The notes: generated by a model from the sequence alone, not told the origin. A stretch of 64,000 nt of DNA from Thalassococcus arenae (GCF_019104745.1 NZ_JAHRWL010000001.1:1221001-1285000), one strand, 5' to 3'. Shown: positions 25,695 through 35,028, counted from the first letter of the stretch. Translations and numbers: made by a program.

Positions 25695-26840
25695 ATGGCA
25701 GCTTGTCTGGGGGGACTGGTTTTGCACAAACGCATCCGCGGGATCGCTCTTGTTTTCGTCTGCCTCGCTGTGGCTGCCTGCAGCCTGCCTCGAGGTGCCG
25801 CCGTGCAATCGGAAGTGCTGAAGGAAGCCGACAGCAAGCAACCGACCTTTCAGGTGGTTCAGGTCACCCGGGAAAACACACCCGTTCTGGCAAATTGGCC
25901 GGCTACCGGCTGGCATGGTCATTTCCACTGGCCCAAAGCCGGATCGATATCCGACGGCACCGTCATCCGCACCGGCGACAAGGTCACCGTGACGATTTGG
26001 GACAGCCAGGAAAACTCGCTGCTGACGAGCCCGGGCGAAAAGTTCACCCGGTTGGCGGACATGGAAGTCAGCGCCGACGGCACGATCTTTCTGCCATATG
26101 TCAACGAAGTGAACGTTCGCGGGCTGACACCGGCCAGCGCGCGGTCGCGTATCCAAGCCAATCTCGAGCCCATCGTGCCATCCGCGCAGGTGCAACTGAG
26201 CGTGGTGTCGGGTGAAGGCAGCGCCGTGGATGCCGCAGGCGGGCTGGCGCAACCGGGGTCGTATCCGATGCCGTCCCGGAACTACAAGATTCTCGCCCTC
26301 ATCTCGGATGCCGGCGGCATACCACCAACCCTGCGCAATCCCCGCGTGCGCTTGCTGCGCGGGACCACGACTTATCAGATCTCGGCCGACCAGCTGTTCG
26401 AATCCGGCTCGCGGAACATTCTGCTGCAGCCGCGCGACACGGTGGTCGTCGAAGAGGACGACCGGTCGTTCGTGGCCCTGGGTGCGACCGGGAACGAAGA
26501 CCTGATCTATTTCCCGAAGGACGAGTTGAACGCCCTGCAGGCATTGTCGCTCATGGGTGGCTTGTCGGACTTGCGCGCCGATCCCAAGGGGGTCCTGGTT
26601 TTGCGGGAATACCGAAGCAAGGACCTCCGCGCAGACGCGTTCGGACCGAACATGCAGCAAGTCGTGTTCAGCTTTGACCTGACCAGTGCAGACGGCCTGT
26701 TCGCTGCACGAAACTTCATGATCAATCCCGATGACATCGTGCTGGCGACCGAATCCCCGGTCACGTCCGCACAGACGATCTTCGGCCTGATCGGCAGCGT
26801 ACTCGGGCTTTCCGGCCAGGTGGCGGCGACCGCCGGGTAA
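25695..26840 (+). CDS. Wza-type polysaccharide export lipoprotein
   Basis: A 381-aa outer-membrane polysaccharide export protein. A signal peptide ends in lipobox VAAC. The poly_export domain is seen in IRTGDKVTVTIWDSQEN and MEVSADGTIFLPYVNEVNVRGLTPASARSRIQ, followed by SLBB-like repeats (GAVTQPGSYPMPSRNY-like and FVALGATGN). The C-terminus is a hydrophobic helix. The start is uncertain: ATG 25695 or a TTG at 25722 preceded by GGGGGGA, which would leave a roomier divergent promoter. The gene belongs with the YjbH-type and transferase genes as one secretion module. Confidence 0.87.
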   Translation: MAACLGGLVLHKRIRGIALVFVCLAVAACSLPRGAAVQSEVLKEADSKQPTFQVVQVTRENTPVLANWPATGWHGHFHWPKAGSISDGTVIRTGDKVTVTIWDSQENSLLTSPGEKFTRLADMEVSADGTIFLPYVNEVNVRGLTPASARSRIQANLEPIVPSAQVQLSVVSGEGSAVDAAGGLAQPGSYPMPSRNYKILALISDAGGIPPTLRNPRVRLLRGTTTYQISADQLFESGSRNILLQPRDTVVVEEDDRSFVALGATGNEDLIYFPKDELNALQALSLMGGLSDLRADPKGVLVLREYRSKDLRADAFGPNMQQVVFSFDLTSADGLFAARNFMINPDDIVLATESPVTSAQTIFGLIGSVLGLSGQVAATAG

Positions 26841-26849
26841 TAAAAGAAA

Positions 26850-26876
26850 ACGGGCGCGCCGGAATGGCACGCCCGT
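26850..26876 (-). terminator. Rho-independent terminator after cycA
   Basis: An 11-bp stem around the loop ATTCC, followed on the minus strand by TTTTCTTTTA. One pair is C-A when read on the plus strand but G-U on the minus strand, so the fold is better for the minus transcript. It sits between the convergent export gene and cycA and ends the bch-puh-hemA-cycA direction. Confidence 0.8.
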
Positions 26877-26897
26877 CGATGCATTGGTCCGTCGTGA

Positions 26898-27338
26898 TCA
26901 GTTCGTCGGGGCGGGCCCGACCGACACCAGGTAGGCATAGACGTCTTCTGCGCCCTTGCGCAGCTTGAACGACATCTTGGACTTGGCGCCGCTGTCGTCG
27001 AGATAGGTCTGCAGAAATCCGCGCGGATCCTGCACATATGCCACGAAGTTGGCTTCGTCCCAGACAAGGCCCGCTTCGCCCGCCGCGACCAGCGAGTCGC
27101 CATAGTTGAAGCCTTCGACGACGCCGGCCTGTTGACCCATAACGCCCCAAAGGTTCGGACCGGTCTTCCCGCCCTTGACGATTTCGGTGCCGTCATCGGC
27201 CACGATCATGTGGCACGACTTGCACTTGTTGAATTCCTTCTCACCGGCCGCCGCGTCGCCGCTTCCGGCATGGGACTCGGCAAATGCCGACGTGGCCAGA
27301 GTGGCGGCGGCAAGCGCCGTGACGATCTTGAGCTTCAT
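26898..27338 (-). CDS. cycA: Cytochrome c2
   Basis: A 146-aa periplasmic monoheme cytochrome. The signal peptide is cut after AFA (residue 20). The heme site CKSCH is at residues 39-43 and the likely Met ligand is M122 in KSKMSFKL; WDEANFVAYVQDPRGFL matches cytochrome c2 of Rhodobacter. It shuttles electrons between the bc1 complex and the reaction centre or its PufC cytochrome. GGAG lies 9 nt upstream. It follows hemA after 97 bp with a possible own promoter. Confidence 0.9.
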   Translation of the reverse strand: MKLKIVTALAAATLATSAFAESHAGSGDAAAGEKEFNKCKSCHMIVADDGTEIVKGGKTGPNLWGVMGQQAGVVEGFNYGDSLVAAGEAGLVWDEANFVAYVQDPRGFLQTYLDDSGAKSKMSFKLRKGAEDVYAYLVSVGPAPTN

Positions 27339-27386
27339 AACGCGTTCTCCGTTAGACTCGTTTCCGCCGACAACCTAGCGCAGTGC

Positions 27387-27398
27387 CCAAAGTGTCAA
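27387..27398 (-). promoter_or_regulatory. Possible cycA promoter (-35 TTGACA)
   Basis: A perfect TTGACA on the minus strand (27393-27398) in the 97-bp hemA-cycA gap, with a weak TAGGTT 15 nt downstream as a -10. It would allow cycA transcription apart from the photosynthesis superoperon. No PpsR site is present. Confidence 0.3.
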
Positions 27399-27435
27399 CA
27401 ACAACAATCCTGTGAAACGATGCGCGACAAATGGT

Positions 27436-28650
27436 TCAGGCAACCGCATGCGCGATCGCACAACGCTTCCACAGCGTGGTCAGCGCCATGACCAGATGCT
27501 CGATATCGGCATCAGAATGCAACGGCCCCGGGGTGAACCGTAGCCGTTCGGTACCCTTGGGCACGGTCGGGTAATTGATCGGCTGCACGTAGATCCCGAA
27601 GTCCTGCATCAGGATATCGGCCAATTGCCGGCACTTGACCGGGTCCTTCACCATCACGGGAATGATATGGGACGGGTTGTCCAGATGCGGGATGCCGATC
27701 TGGCTCAGCCGGTCGCGCAGCTTGTCAACTTGCGCGCGCTGGCGCTTGCGCTCGACATCGCTGGATTTCAGATGCGCGATCGAGGTGCGCGCCGCGGCGG
27801 CCACGGCAGGCGGCAGTGCGGTGGTAAAGATGAACCCGCTGGCAAAGGAGCGGATGAAGTCGCACAGAGCCTCGGATCCGGTGATATAGCCACCCATCAC
27901 GCCATAGGCCTTGCCCAGCGTGCCTTCGATCAGCGTGATCCGGTCCGCCAGCCCGCGTTCCTCGGACACGCCGCCGCCGCGCGGGCCGTACATGCCGACC
28001 GCGTGGACTTCGTCCAGGTAGGTCATCGCGCCGTGTTTCTCGGCCACCTCGACGATTTCTTCCATCGGGCAGATATCGCCATCCATCGAATAGACGCTCT
28101 CGAACGCCACGATCTTGGTGGCGTTCGATGGCAGTGCCGCCAGCTTGCGGTCCAGATCCTCCGGGTCGTTGTGCTTCCAGATCACCTTGTTGCAGCGGGC
28201 GTGGCGGATGCCTTCGATCATGCTGGCATGGTTCAACGCATCCGACAGGATCACCGCATCCGGCAGCCGTGCGCCCAGTGTCGACAGCGCGGCCCAGTTC
28301 GACACGTAGCCGCTGGTGAACAGCAGCGCCGCCTCCTTGCCGTGCAGATCGGCCAGCTCGGCCTCCAGCAGCTTGTGCTGGTGGTTGGTGCCCGAAATGT
28401 TGCGCGTGCCCCCTGCCCCGCACCCGCAAGCTGCGACGGCCTCCTGCATGGCGGCGATCACCTCGGGGTGCTGACCCATGCCGAGGTAGTCGTTCGAACA
28501 CCACACCGTCACTTCGTCCGGGCAATCCTCATCATGGCTGCGCGCCTTGGGAAAGGCCCCTGCCTTGCGCTCGAGCTCGGCGAATATCCGGTAATTGCCT
28601 TCTTCTTTCAAAGTATCCAGCTGGGCGTTGAACAGGCTGTCAAAGTCCAT
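27436..28650 (-). CDS. hemA: 5-aminolevulinate synthase
   Basis: A 404-aa pyridoxal-phosphate enzyme that condenses glycine and succinyl-CoA to 5-aminolevulinate, the entry to bacteriochlorophyll and heme in alphaproteobacteria. [12 protein letters not shown] opens the fold and GTLGKAYG carries the cofactor Lys (about K247); [11 protein letters not shown] and SVYSMDGD are family blocks. GGAGG upstream of the start lies inside the end of puhE, which overlaps by 11 nt. Confidence 0.97.
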   Translation of the reverse strand: MDFDSLFNAQLDTLKEEGNYRIFAELERKAGAFPKARSHDEDCPDEVTVWCSNDYLGMGQHPEVIAAMQEAVAACGCGAGGTRNISGTNHQHKLLEAELADLHGKEAALLFTSGYVSNWAALSTLGARLPDAVILSDALNHASMIEGIRHARCNKVIWKHNDPEDLDRKLAALPSNATKIVAFESVYSMDGDICPMEEIVEVAEKHGAMTYLDEVHAVGMYGPRGGGVSEERGLADRITLIEGTLGKAYGVMGGYITGSEALCDFIRSFASGFIFTTALPPAVAAAARTSIAHLKSSDVERKRQRAQVDKLRDRLSQIGIPHLDNPSHIIPVMVKDPVKCRQLADILMQDFGIYVQPINYPTVPKGTERLRFTPGPLHSDADIEHLVMALTTLWKRCAIAHAVA

Positions 28651-29452
28651 GGGCGTCCTCCGTCGTCGTCTTGTCCAGTTTGGTTTTGGGCGCGGGCAGC
28701 ATCCAGCGCCAGAGTTTCTCGTCAGGCAGCGGCAGCACCATGAACCAGTGCTCCAGCAGCGCCAGCGCCGTCAGCGCGGTCAGCAAGGCGAAACCCACGA
28801 TTTCCGCCGGATCGGTGACGAAAACCAGCCGTTCGAGCCAGCAGGCGACAGCAAAGCTGAGGCCCGTGATCGACAAGGGGAACAGCCCGTTCATCGGCGC
28901 GATGCGGAAATGGCTTGGCAGATGCGCCAGTGCCCGGGGCAGGAATTCCGTATTGATCTTGGGTACACCCAGGAACAGGTTCAGCTTCGCCGACACCCGG
29001 GCGAAAAACAGCACGGCGAAGGCCCAGAAGCCAAAGGGATTGGCGGCGTCCGCGAACAGCAGGCCCAGTCCGATCAGGGCCGCCACAAGCGCCACCTCGT
29101 GATAGGCGATGGTTCCCCAGGCCCGGATGAACCGTTCCCATTCCGGCACATCGACGCGGCAGACATGGCGGTTCGGCCCGGCGACCGCACCGGTCAGAAA
29201 GGCCAGTTCGATCCAACCCCAGACCGCCAGGGCCGAAACAAAGCCGTGATAGACCGCGCCCACTCCGGCAATGCCAGACGACACCCACATCCCCCAGAGC
29301 CCGAGCGCGAGCGCCGGCAGGCCCGCCAGCGTCACCCAAAGCCCCGTGCGTCCGCCGCGGCGGTCGGCAAGCTTGACCACGACCAGGATCGCCCCGGTGG
29401 AAAACCACCAGAGGAAAAGCGCGACGAACGCGGCGATCCAGGGGTCATTCAT
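28640..29452 (-). CDS. puhE: Photosynthetic complex assembly protein PuhE
   Basis: A 270-aa polytopic membrane protein (about seven hydrophobic segments) of the DUF3623/PuhE family, with [21 protein letters not shown] and [21 protein letters not shown] typical of the family. It is needed for reaction-centre and LH1 assembly. ATG 29452 is used; a TTG at 29455 is in frame. A GC hairpin repeat separates it from acsF. Confidence 0.9.
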   Translation of the reverse strand: MNDPWIAAFVALFLWWFSTGAILVVVKLADRRGGRTGLWVTLAGLPALALGLWGMWVSSGIAGVGAVYHGFVSALAVWGWIELAFLTGAVAGPNRHVCRVDVPEWERFIRAWGTIAYHEVALVAALIGLGLLFADAANPFGFWAFAVLFFARVSAKLNLFLGVPKINTEFLPRALAHLPSHFRIAPMNGLFPLSITGLSFAVACWLERLVFVTDPAEIVGFALLTALTALALLEHWFMVLPLPDEKLWRWMLPAPKTKLDKTTTEDAHGL

Positions 29453-29468
29453 CAAGACGGGTCCGTCC

Positions 29469-29517
29469 TTCTCTGGTTCAAAAATATCCCGGGGGGTGTG
29501 GGGGGCTGGCCCCCCAC
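29469..29517 (+). repeat. GC hairpin repeat between acsF and puhE
   Basis: A shared 26-base block ending in AATATCCCGGGG, then a perfect 8-bp stem (29498-29505 with 29510-29517, loop CTGG). Read on the minus strand the hairpin is followed by ATATTTTTGAACC, so it looks like a partial terminator or an mRNA 3'-end stabiliser inside the operon. The 26-base block recurs exactly at 36028-36053. Confidence 0.75.
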
Positions 29518-29524
29518 TCCGGTG

Positions 29525-30667
29525 TCAGTAGACCGGCTCGAGCCGTGTCGAATCAGGCACAAGATGCCGGTTTGCGGGGATCGTGTAGAGCGACACGAAG
29601 GCCAGCGCGGCCCGTATCGATCCACCCATCTGCTTGAGCTTGCCAGACAGACCGCCGGCCGCCTTCCCCTCGGCAATCGCCACATTGGCGCGATGCAGCC
29701 GTTCCAGGCTGCGCTGCCAGCGCGGATGGTCGATATCCAGCGTGATCGGGAAAATTTGTTCCGACAGCTTCGACGTCTTGGTGAAGACCTCGTGCGCATA
29801 CCAATCCGGATCCACCCCCAAAGCGGCATGAAAGGCCGGGCGCTGGTGATCGCGGACATACATCGTGGCATAGACCGCGGTCAGGAAGAACTTGATCCAC
29901 CAGACATTGCCGCCGCTGGTCAGCTTGGGGTCGGTCTTCATCAGCAGGGCGAAGGCCTCGCCATGGCTGAACTCGTCGTTGCACCATTCCTCGAACCACT
30001 TGAAGATCGGGTGGAAGCGATGCTCGGGGTTGGCCTCGAGATGACGGAAGATCGTGATGTAGCGCGCATAGCCGATCTTCTCGCTCAGATAGGTGGCGTA
30101 GTAGATGAACTTCGGGCGGAAATAGGTGTATTTCTTCGACTGCGTCAGGAAACCCAGGTTCACCCGCAGCCCCGCCTCGCGCAGCGCGTCGTTGATGAAC
30201 CCGGCATGCCGCGCCTCGTCCCGCGCCATCAGCTGGAACAGCTGGGTGATGTCCTTGTTGGCACCGCGCCGCTTCATTTCCTTGTACAGCACGCAGCCCG
30301 AGAACTCGGCGGTGCAGCTGGAGATCAGGAAGTCGATGAACTCCTTCTTCAGCTGCGGCTCCATCCCGTCCCAATCGACATGGTCCCAGTCCTCGTTCTT
30401 CTTGAAATGGCCCTTGTTGGGGTCGCTCACCATCTGCGCGATCAGCTTGTCCCAGTCGTCGCGCACGGAACTCACGTCGATGGCGTCCAGCTCGTCGAAA
30501 TCGGTGGTGTAGAACCGCGGTGTCAGAAGGGTGTTCTGCATCGCGGTCTCGGTGGCGAAATCGTCGTCGAATTTCGCCTGTTTTTCCTGGATGGCAAGGC
30601 CTTCCTCGACGGTGGTCGCGTCGGCGGTGTGCTTGCCTGTGTAGCCTTGCGGGTTCTGGGCGTTCAT
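29525..30667 (-). CDS. acsF: Aerobic Mg-protoporphyrin IX monomethyl ester cyclase
   Basis: A 380-aa diiron protein that forms the fifth ring of (bacterio)chlorophyll with oxygen. The iron-binding ExxH motifs are at about residues 151-154 (EARH) and 232-235 (EFSH), with the upstream Glu in CTAEFSGCVLYKE. ATG 30667 is selected because GAGGAGG is upstream; an in-frame start at 30700 is weaker. It overlaps the stop of orf98 (ATGA). An oxygen-independent bchE is not in this window. Confidence 0.96.
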   Translation of the reverse strand: MNAQNPQGYTGKHTADATTVEEGLAIQEKQAKFDDDFATETAMQNTLLTPRFYTTDFDELDAIDVSSVRDDWDKLIAQMVSDPNKGHFKKNEDWDHVDWDGMEPQLKKEFIDFLISSCTAEFSGCVLYKEMKRRGANKDITQLFQLMARDEARHAGFINDALREAGLRVNLGFLTQSKKYTYFRPKFIYYATYLSEKIGYARYITIFRHLEANPEHRFHPIFKWFEEWCNDEFSHGEAFALLMKTDPKLTSGGNVWWIKFFLTAVYATMYVRDHQRPAFHAALGVDPDWYAHEVFTKTSKLSEQIFPITLDIDHPRWQRSLERLHRANVAIAEGKAAGGLSGKLKQMGGSIRAALAFVSLYTIPANRHLVPDSTRLEPVY

Positions 30668-30960
30668 AGCTTCACCTCCTCCGAAAAGGAAAACTCGCAC
30701 AGCTCCATGACCTCGAAATCACCGGTCATGCGGGTCCAGAGCCGTTCCAGCCGGCTGGCGCGCACGATGACCGCCTCGCGGTCTTCGGTGACGATCTCGC
30801 CGAACGGCGCCATGATCTCGGGGCCCTGCACCCGCACCTCGTCGCCCGGATAGACGACTGAGCCGTCGTTGAACCGCACATGCGCGTGCAGGCTTTCGAA
30901 TTTGTGGCTGATCTCGACGGTGCAGGGCACCTTTTCGATCTCGCGTGTCAGAAGTCCCAT
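30664..30960 (-). CDS. Conserved orf98 between puhC and acsF
   Basis: A 98-aa soluble protein, beta-rich: CTVEISHKFESLHAHV, then GSVVYPGDEVRVQGPEI and RASRLERLWTRMTGD. Genes of this size are found in the same place in related photosynthesis clusters and are usually called hypothetical. Its stop overlaps the acsF start (ATGA), so its output is tied to the cyclase; a role as cyclase partner or assembly factor is inference. The N-terminal part has an OB- or SH3-like strand pattern. Confidence 0.8.
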   Translation of the reverse strand: MGLLTREIEKVPCTVEISHKFESLHAHVRFNDGSVVYPGDEVRVQGPEIMAPFGEIVTEDREAVIVRASRLERLWTRMTGDFEVMELCEFSFSEEVKL

Positions 30961-30998
30961 TTCCGGTTCCCTTTCGGTTGCGCGCGGGTGTCCCCGCG

Positions 30999-31460
30999 CT
31001 AGTCCAGCAGCAGCTTGGCGAAGGCTGCTGCGTTGTCGTGGCCGAACCCCATCAGGTCGGCGCTCCATCCGGTGCTCGGATCGGCGATGGCCATGCGGCC
31101 GTTGTCGTAGGCCGTCACGCGCACCGGCCCGTCCAGCGCCACCCGCGCCTTGGTGCGTTCGCGCTGCAACACGCGCCACACACCCGAAACGAAGCCGCCC
31201 TCGTCCGGGGCAAGATCGGCGATCAGCGAACCGTTGGCGTCCAGAACGCGGGCCGATCCGGCCATGTCGCCCTGCAGGAATACGATGCGCTCCCTGTCGA
31301 CTGCGGCCTGTGGCGCGGTGTATTTCACCGGCTGCCCGGTCCAGACATGGGCACTGACCAGGATCAGGCACAGCAGCACCAACGCGACCATGGCGCGGAC
31401 CATGACGCGCGGGACCAGTTCCTTGTCGTCGCTGCGAAATCGGGGATGGGTGCGGTCCAT
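30999..31460 (-). CDS. puhC: Photosynthetic complex assembly protein PuhC
   Basis: A 153-aa protein with one membrane helix (residues ~22-42) and a periplasmic domain beginning AAVDRERIVFLQGDMAG and ending GFGHDNAAAFAKLLLD, typical of PuhC, a factor for reaction centre-LH1 assembly. GGAGG between the puhB stop and its ATG gives the start. Confidence 0.92.
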   Translation of the reverse strand: MDRTHPRFRSDDKELVPRVMVRAMVALVLLCLILVSAHVWTGQPVKYTAPQAAVDRERIVFLQGDMAGSARVLDANGSLIADLAPDEGGFVSGVWRVLQRERTKARVALDGPVRVTAYDNGRMAIADPSTGWSADLMGFGHDNAAAFAKLLLD

Positions 31461-31469
31461 GTTCGCCTC

Positions 31470-32102
31470 CTATTCCGCCGCGACGGCCGCGCGGGACGGC
31501 CGGCGTTCCACTTGCGGTGTCGCGACGTGTGTGTCGGCCGCCTCGGCGATCAGTCGTGCCACGCGTTCGGCATCGGGGATGCAGCGCAACGCGGGTTGCG
31601 TGCGTCGCATGACCCAGGGCCGGACATGCGGCCAGCAGACCAGATAGCTCAACCGCGTGTCGCCCATGGTTTCCAACGCGATGGTGCCGGTGCCGTTGCC
31701 GCGCATCGACAGGGTCGCGTTGGCGACCTGCCGGTAGGGGATGTTCAGCGTCACGGTCAGCGCCGCACCGATACGCATCGCCACCCGCTTGTTGGTCACG
31801 GTGTAGAGCGTGCAGACAGATTGCACCCATCCCACCAGCATCAACGCCGCCACCACGACCGCGCCCAGGATCAGGAATGGCACCGACGCGCCGATGGCCT
31901 GACCCAGCGGCAACAGGTCATAGACCGCGCCGAACCGCCACAGCGCCAGCAGGACGAAATAACCGATCACCCAGGGCAGGCTCATCGCCTCCCAGCTCAG
32001 CTGAACCCAGTTCGGTCGGCCCTGCCAGAGGATATGTTCGCCCTCGGGCGGTTTCTCCGGCAGGCCCGGAACGGGCTCGGTTGCGAAATCGTCATGGCTC
32101 AT
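31470..32102 (-). CDS. puhB: Photosynthetic complex assembly protein PuhB
   Basis: A 210-aa protein with PH-like domains (WQGRPNWVQL; LYTVTNKRVAMRIG) around membrane segments near residues 43-60 and 75-100. PuhB assists insertion of the reaction centre. It lies between puhA and puhC as in Rhodobacter; GGGGG precedes the ATG. Confidence 0.92.
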   Translation of the reverse strand: MSHDDFATEPVPGLPEKPPEGEHILWQGRPNWVQLSWEAMSLPWVIGYFVLLALWRFGAVYDLLPLGQAIGASVPFLILGAVVVAALMLVGWVQSVCTLYTVTNKRVAMRIGAALTVTLNIPYRQVANATLSMRGNGTGTIALETMGDTRLSYLVCWPHVRPWVMRRTQPALRCIPDAERVARLIAEAADTHVATPQVERRPSRAAVAAE

Positions 32103-32126
32103 GGCGGCACCCCCTTTTGCGCGCGG

Positions 32127-32906
32127 TTACAGCTGCGACTCGAGACGGCGCTCTTCGGCATAGAGCTTGCCGCCGCCGTAGTAGGCGCAGATCTTCTCTT
32201 CCTCGAGCTTGGTCACCTGCCGCGACGCCTTGACTGTCGGCACCCCGGCGAAATGCTTGCCGAACAGCGAATGGATCGCGACCTGGTTGGACTTGATCCG
32301 CGCCAGCGTCATCGGCACCAGGCGGCTGCCCTGGCCATATTCGGCGTCCAGCTCGATCTCGAGATAACGGACGAGCTGTTCCGGCTCATCGATCCACATG
32401 TCGCTGATCTTGCCCACGATCGCACCATCGGCGGCCACCACCGGCAGACCGCGCGGATCGCGGCCCGCGGCCACGTGGAAATGCTCGGTGGCAGACATCG
32501 GGACGATCTTGGGATGCCCCTTGCCGTCCAGCTCCGGCTCGTCGCGCCGCGGCGCCCACGACGCCGGGCCGACACCATCGGCGAACGGGTCACCTGCAGG
32601 TTCATAGGGAAAACCGCCCGACTGTCCGGTCGGCACCAGCTTGGCGTCGATATCGCCGCGTTCGGGCGTCTGGCCCGACGGCACGGTATAGCTGCCGCGT
32701 CCATGCGGCAGCAAAAAGGTCTTGTCCTCCGGTAGCGGGAACACCCCCCCGGCATCGGCGGGCGAGCCGTCCTCGTCGACCAGCGGATAACCCTCGCGCT
32801 GGTTCTCGCGCTGGATCCAGACCACCAGGCCCACGAAGAAAAAGAAAAACAGCCACAGCGCGATGCTGGCGACGTCGAGATTGCCCAGGATATAGTCTTC
32901 GGTCAT
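32127..32906 (-). CDS. puhA: Reaction centre H subunit
   Basis: A 259-aa H chain: one membrane helix after the N-terminus (residues ~12-32, LWLFFFFFVGLVVWIQ), then the cytoplasmic beta-rich domain with GYPLVDEDG and IVGKISDMWIDEPEQLVRYLEIEL and a C-terminal GVPTVKASRQVTKLEEEKICAYYGGG. It caps the L-M dimer and guides protons to quinone B. GGAGG precedes the ATG. Confidence 0.97.
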   Translation of the reverse strand: MTEDYILGNLDVASIALWLFFFFFVGLVVWIQRENQREGYPLVDEDGSPADAGGVFPLPEDKTFLLPHGRGSYTVPSGQTPERGDIDAKLVPTGQSGGFPYEPAGDPFADGVGPASWAPRRDEPELDGKGHPKIVPMSATEHFHVAAGRDPRGLPVVAADGAIVGKISDMWIDEPEQLVRYLEIELDAEYGQGSRLVPMTLARIKSNQVAIHSLFGKHFAGVPTVKASRQVTKLEEEKICAYYGGGKLYAEERRLESQL

Positions 32907-32930
32907 GTCGTCCTCCTTGATGGGCCTTGG

Positions 32931-34361
32931 TCAGGTCGGGAAATCCGCAAGGCCCAGCCCTGTCGATTTCTCTTGTGGAATACGGTTGCGGGACAGAAGC
33001 GGCCCCAACGCCACCATCGTGACGAAAAGCAGGCCGATTTCGGTGTGGTAGACCACGGAATACCCGGTGGCCGGATCGTTCAGCGCCGCACCCCAGGCGC
33101 CGCTTGTGGCGATCTGGTTGACGCCATCGCGCAGCGCCCCGCCGATCAGCGTGCTGAGTCCTGCGGCAGTTGCCTGCGCGGCACCCCAGGCGCCCAGGGC
33201 CAGGCCCTTTCCGGCCATGTCGGTCTCGGGCAGGGTCATTGCGGCAGTCAGGGTCGACACGGCGAACAGCCCGCCACCAAATCCGATCAGCGTGGCCCCG
33301 GCAAAGAACAAAGCGGGCGATCCCATCGGGCTGGCAAAGATCACCGCGGAAAACGCCACCAGCCCGGCCAACAGACCGCGCCCGGCCATGCGGAACGGGT
33401 GCAGACCGCGCCGCAGCCAGCGTGCGGCCATCGCAAAACCCGCCAGGGCACCCGCCGCCCAACCGGCGGTCAGCAGCGTGGTCGACGACACCGACAGGCC
33501 CAGGATTTCGCCGCCATAGGGTTCCAGCAGCACGTCCTGCATGTTGAAGGCCATGGTGCCCAGGAAAACCACCGCCAACAACCGCCCGGCGGTGCCGCCG
33601 CGCGTCAGGTCGGCCCAGGCGGCGCCAAAGCTGGGCTGCGGCGCCTCGCGCTCGGCCTTGGTCATCGGGCGCACCCGTTCCTGCCGCCACAGCGCCACCA
33701 GGTTCAGCAGGATCGTCACGACGGCGCAGCCCTGCACCACCTGGATCAGCCGCACGCCGTTGAAATCGCGCAGCAGCCAGCCGATCACGATGGCCGACAG
33801 ACCCATGCCGATCAGGAACATCACATACAGCAGCGCCACGACACGGGGGCGGGTCTCGTCCGTCGCCCGGTCGGCGGCCAGCGCCAGACCGGCGGTCTGG
33901 GTCATGTGCATACCCAGACCGGTCATGACAAAGGCCAGCCCGGCCAGCGCCTCTCCGGCAAAGGGGATGTCGTGCACCACGTCGCCACCCAGCACCAGCA
34001 GGCAGGACGGCATGATCGCCAATCCGCCCATCTGCCACAGCGTGCCGAACCACAGATAGGGGATCCGCTTCCAGCCGATGGCGCTGCGATAATTGTCCGA
34101 CTTGAAGCCCAGCAGCGCCCGGAACGGTGCGATCAGCACCGGCAGCGCCACCATGATCGCCACCAGCGTCGCCGGCACGGACAGCTCGACGATCATCACC
34201 CGGTTCAACGTGCCCAGCAGCATCACCCCGGCCATCCCGACCGAGATCTGGAACAGCGACAGGCGCAGCAACTGGCCCAGCGGCAGGTCGTCCGACGCCG
34301 CGTCCGAAAAGGGCAACAGCCGGGCCGACAGACCCGCGATATGGGCGCGGCTCAGGATCAC
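32931..34361 (-). CDS. lhaA: LhaA, PucC-family light-harvesting assembly transporter
   Basis: A 476-aa MFS-type protein with about twelve membrane helices; LGTLNRVMIVELSVPATLVAIMVALPVLIAPFRALLGFKSD is the PucC/LhaA signature. It assists LH1 assembly. Its ATG overlaps the bchM stop (ATGA), and it precedes puhA by 24 bp. Confidence 0.95.
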   Translation of the reverse strand: MILSRAHIAGLSARLLPFSDAASDDLPLGQLLRLSLFQISVGMAGVMLLGTLNRVMIVELSVPATLVAIMVALPVLIAPFRALLGFKSDNYRSAIGWKRIPYLWFGTLWQMGGLAIMPSCLLVLGGDVVHDIPFAGEALAGLAFVMTGLGMHMTQTAGLALAADRATDETRPRVVALLYVMFLIGMGLSAIVIGWLLRDFNGVRLIQVVQGCAVVTILLNLVALWRQERVRPMTKAEREAPQPSFGAAWADLTRGGTAGRLLAVVFLGTMAFNMQDVLLEPYGGEILGLSVSSTTLLTAGWAAGALAGFAMAARWLRRGLHPFRMAGRGLLAGLVAFSAVIFASPMGSPALFFAGATLIGFGGGLFAVSTLTAAMTLPETDMAGKGLALGAWGAAQATAAGLSTLIGGALRDGVNQIATSGAWGAALNDPATGYSVVYHTEIGLLFVTMVALGPLLSRNRIPQEKSTGLGLADFPT

Positions 34362-35028
34362 GGCGTGAACTCCAGCGCCTGGCTGATATAGAACCCGCTG
34401 GCGACCCGGCCCAGATCGCGCAGCTGTCCGATATCAGACACTGTTTCTGCCAGATCGGCCGATTTGTGGGGGATCATCACAGGCGACCGGTCCGAGCGTG
34501 GAAAGACCTTGCCGGCATACCACATCGCCATCAGCAACCGGGTTCGCGGCGCCACGGTGAAGACGACGCTGCCACGCGTGCGGTCGCGCAGCGCGGCCAG
34601 CGCGTCGCGGATATCGGACGCGCGGTAATAGATCAGGCTGTCCATCGCAAAGACGTGGTCGAACCGGCCCAGATGCGCCGACAGCATGTCGCCGCTGGCA
34701 AAGGTGACCCTGTCGCGCAGGCTGTCCGGCAGGCGCCGTTCGGCGATCTCGACCAGGGAAGGCGAGATGTCGACCGCCACCACCTCGGCGCCGCGCCGCG
34801 CCAGCTCCACCGTCGCCGGCCCGGCACCGCAGCCGGCATCCAGCACCCGCATCCCGGTCATGTCGACCGGCAAGGCCGACAGCATGCGCCCGCGCATCGC
34901 ATCGCGCCCCTTGCGCACGGTTTCGCGGATACGCGACACCGGCGCGTCCGAGGTCAGCCGTTCCCAGACCTGGGTGGCGGTGCGGTCGAAATACGTTTCG
35001 ACCCGCGCGCGGGTGACCTCGTAGCTCA

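Noticed and set aside
26834-26877. Terminator for the Wza-type gene on the plus strand
   Set aside because: After the stem the plus strand reads CGATGCATT without a T-run; the T-run lies on the cycA side, so it was assigned to cycA.
27411-27429. PpsR-like site before cycA
   Set aside because: TGT and ACA are 13 bases apart, not 12, so it does not fit the operator.
28595-30853. A 752-codon plus-strand open frame opposite hemA, puhE and acsF
   Set aside because: It spans three genes with conserved products on the other strand and reads as low-complexity Arg/Gln/His text.
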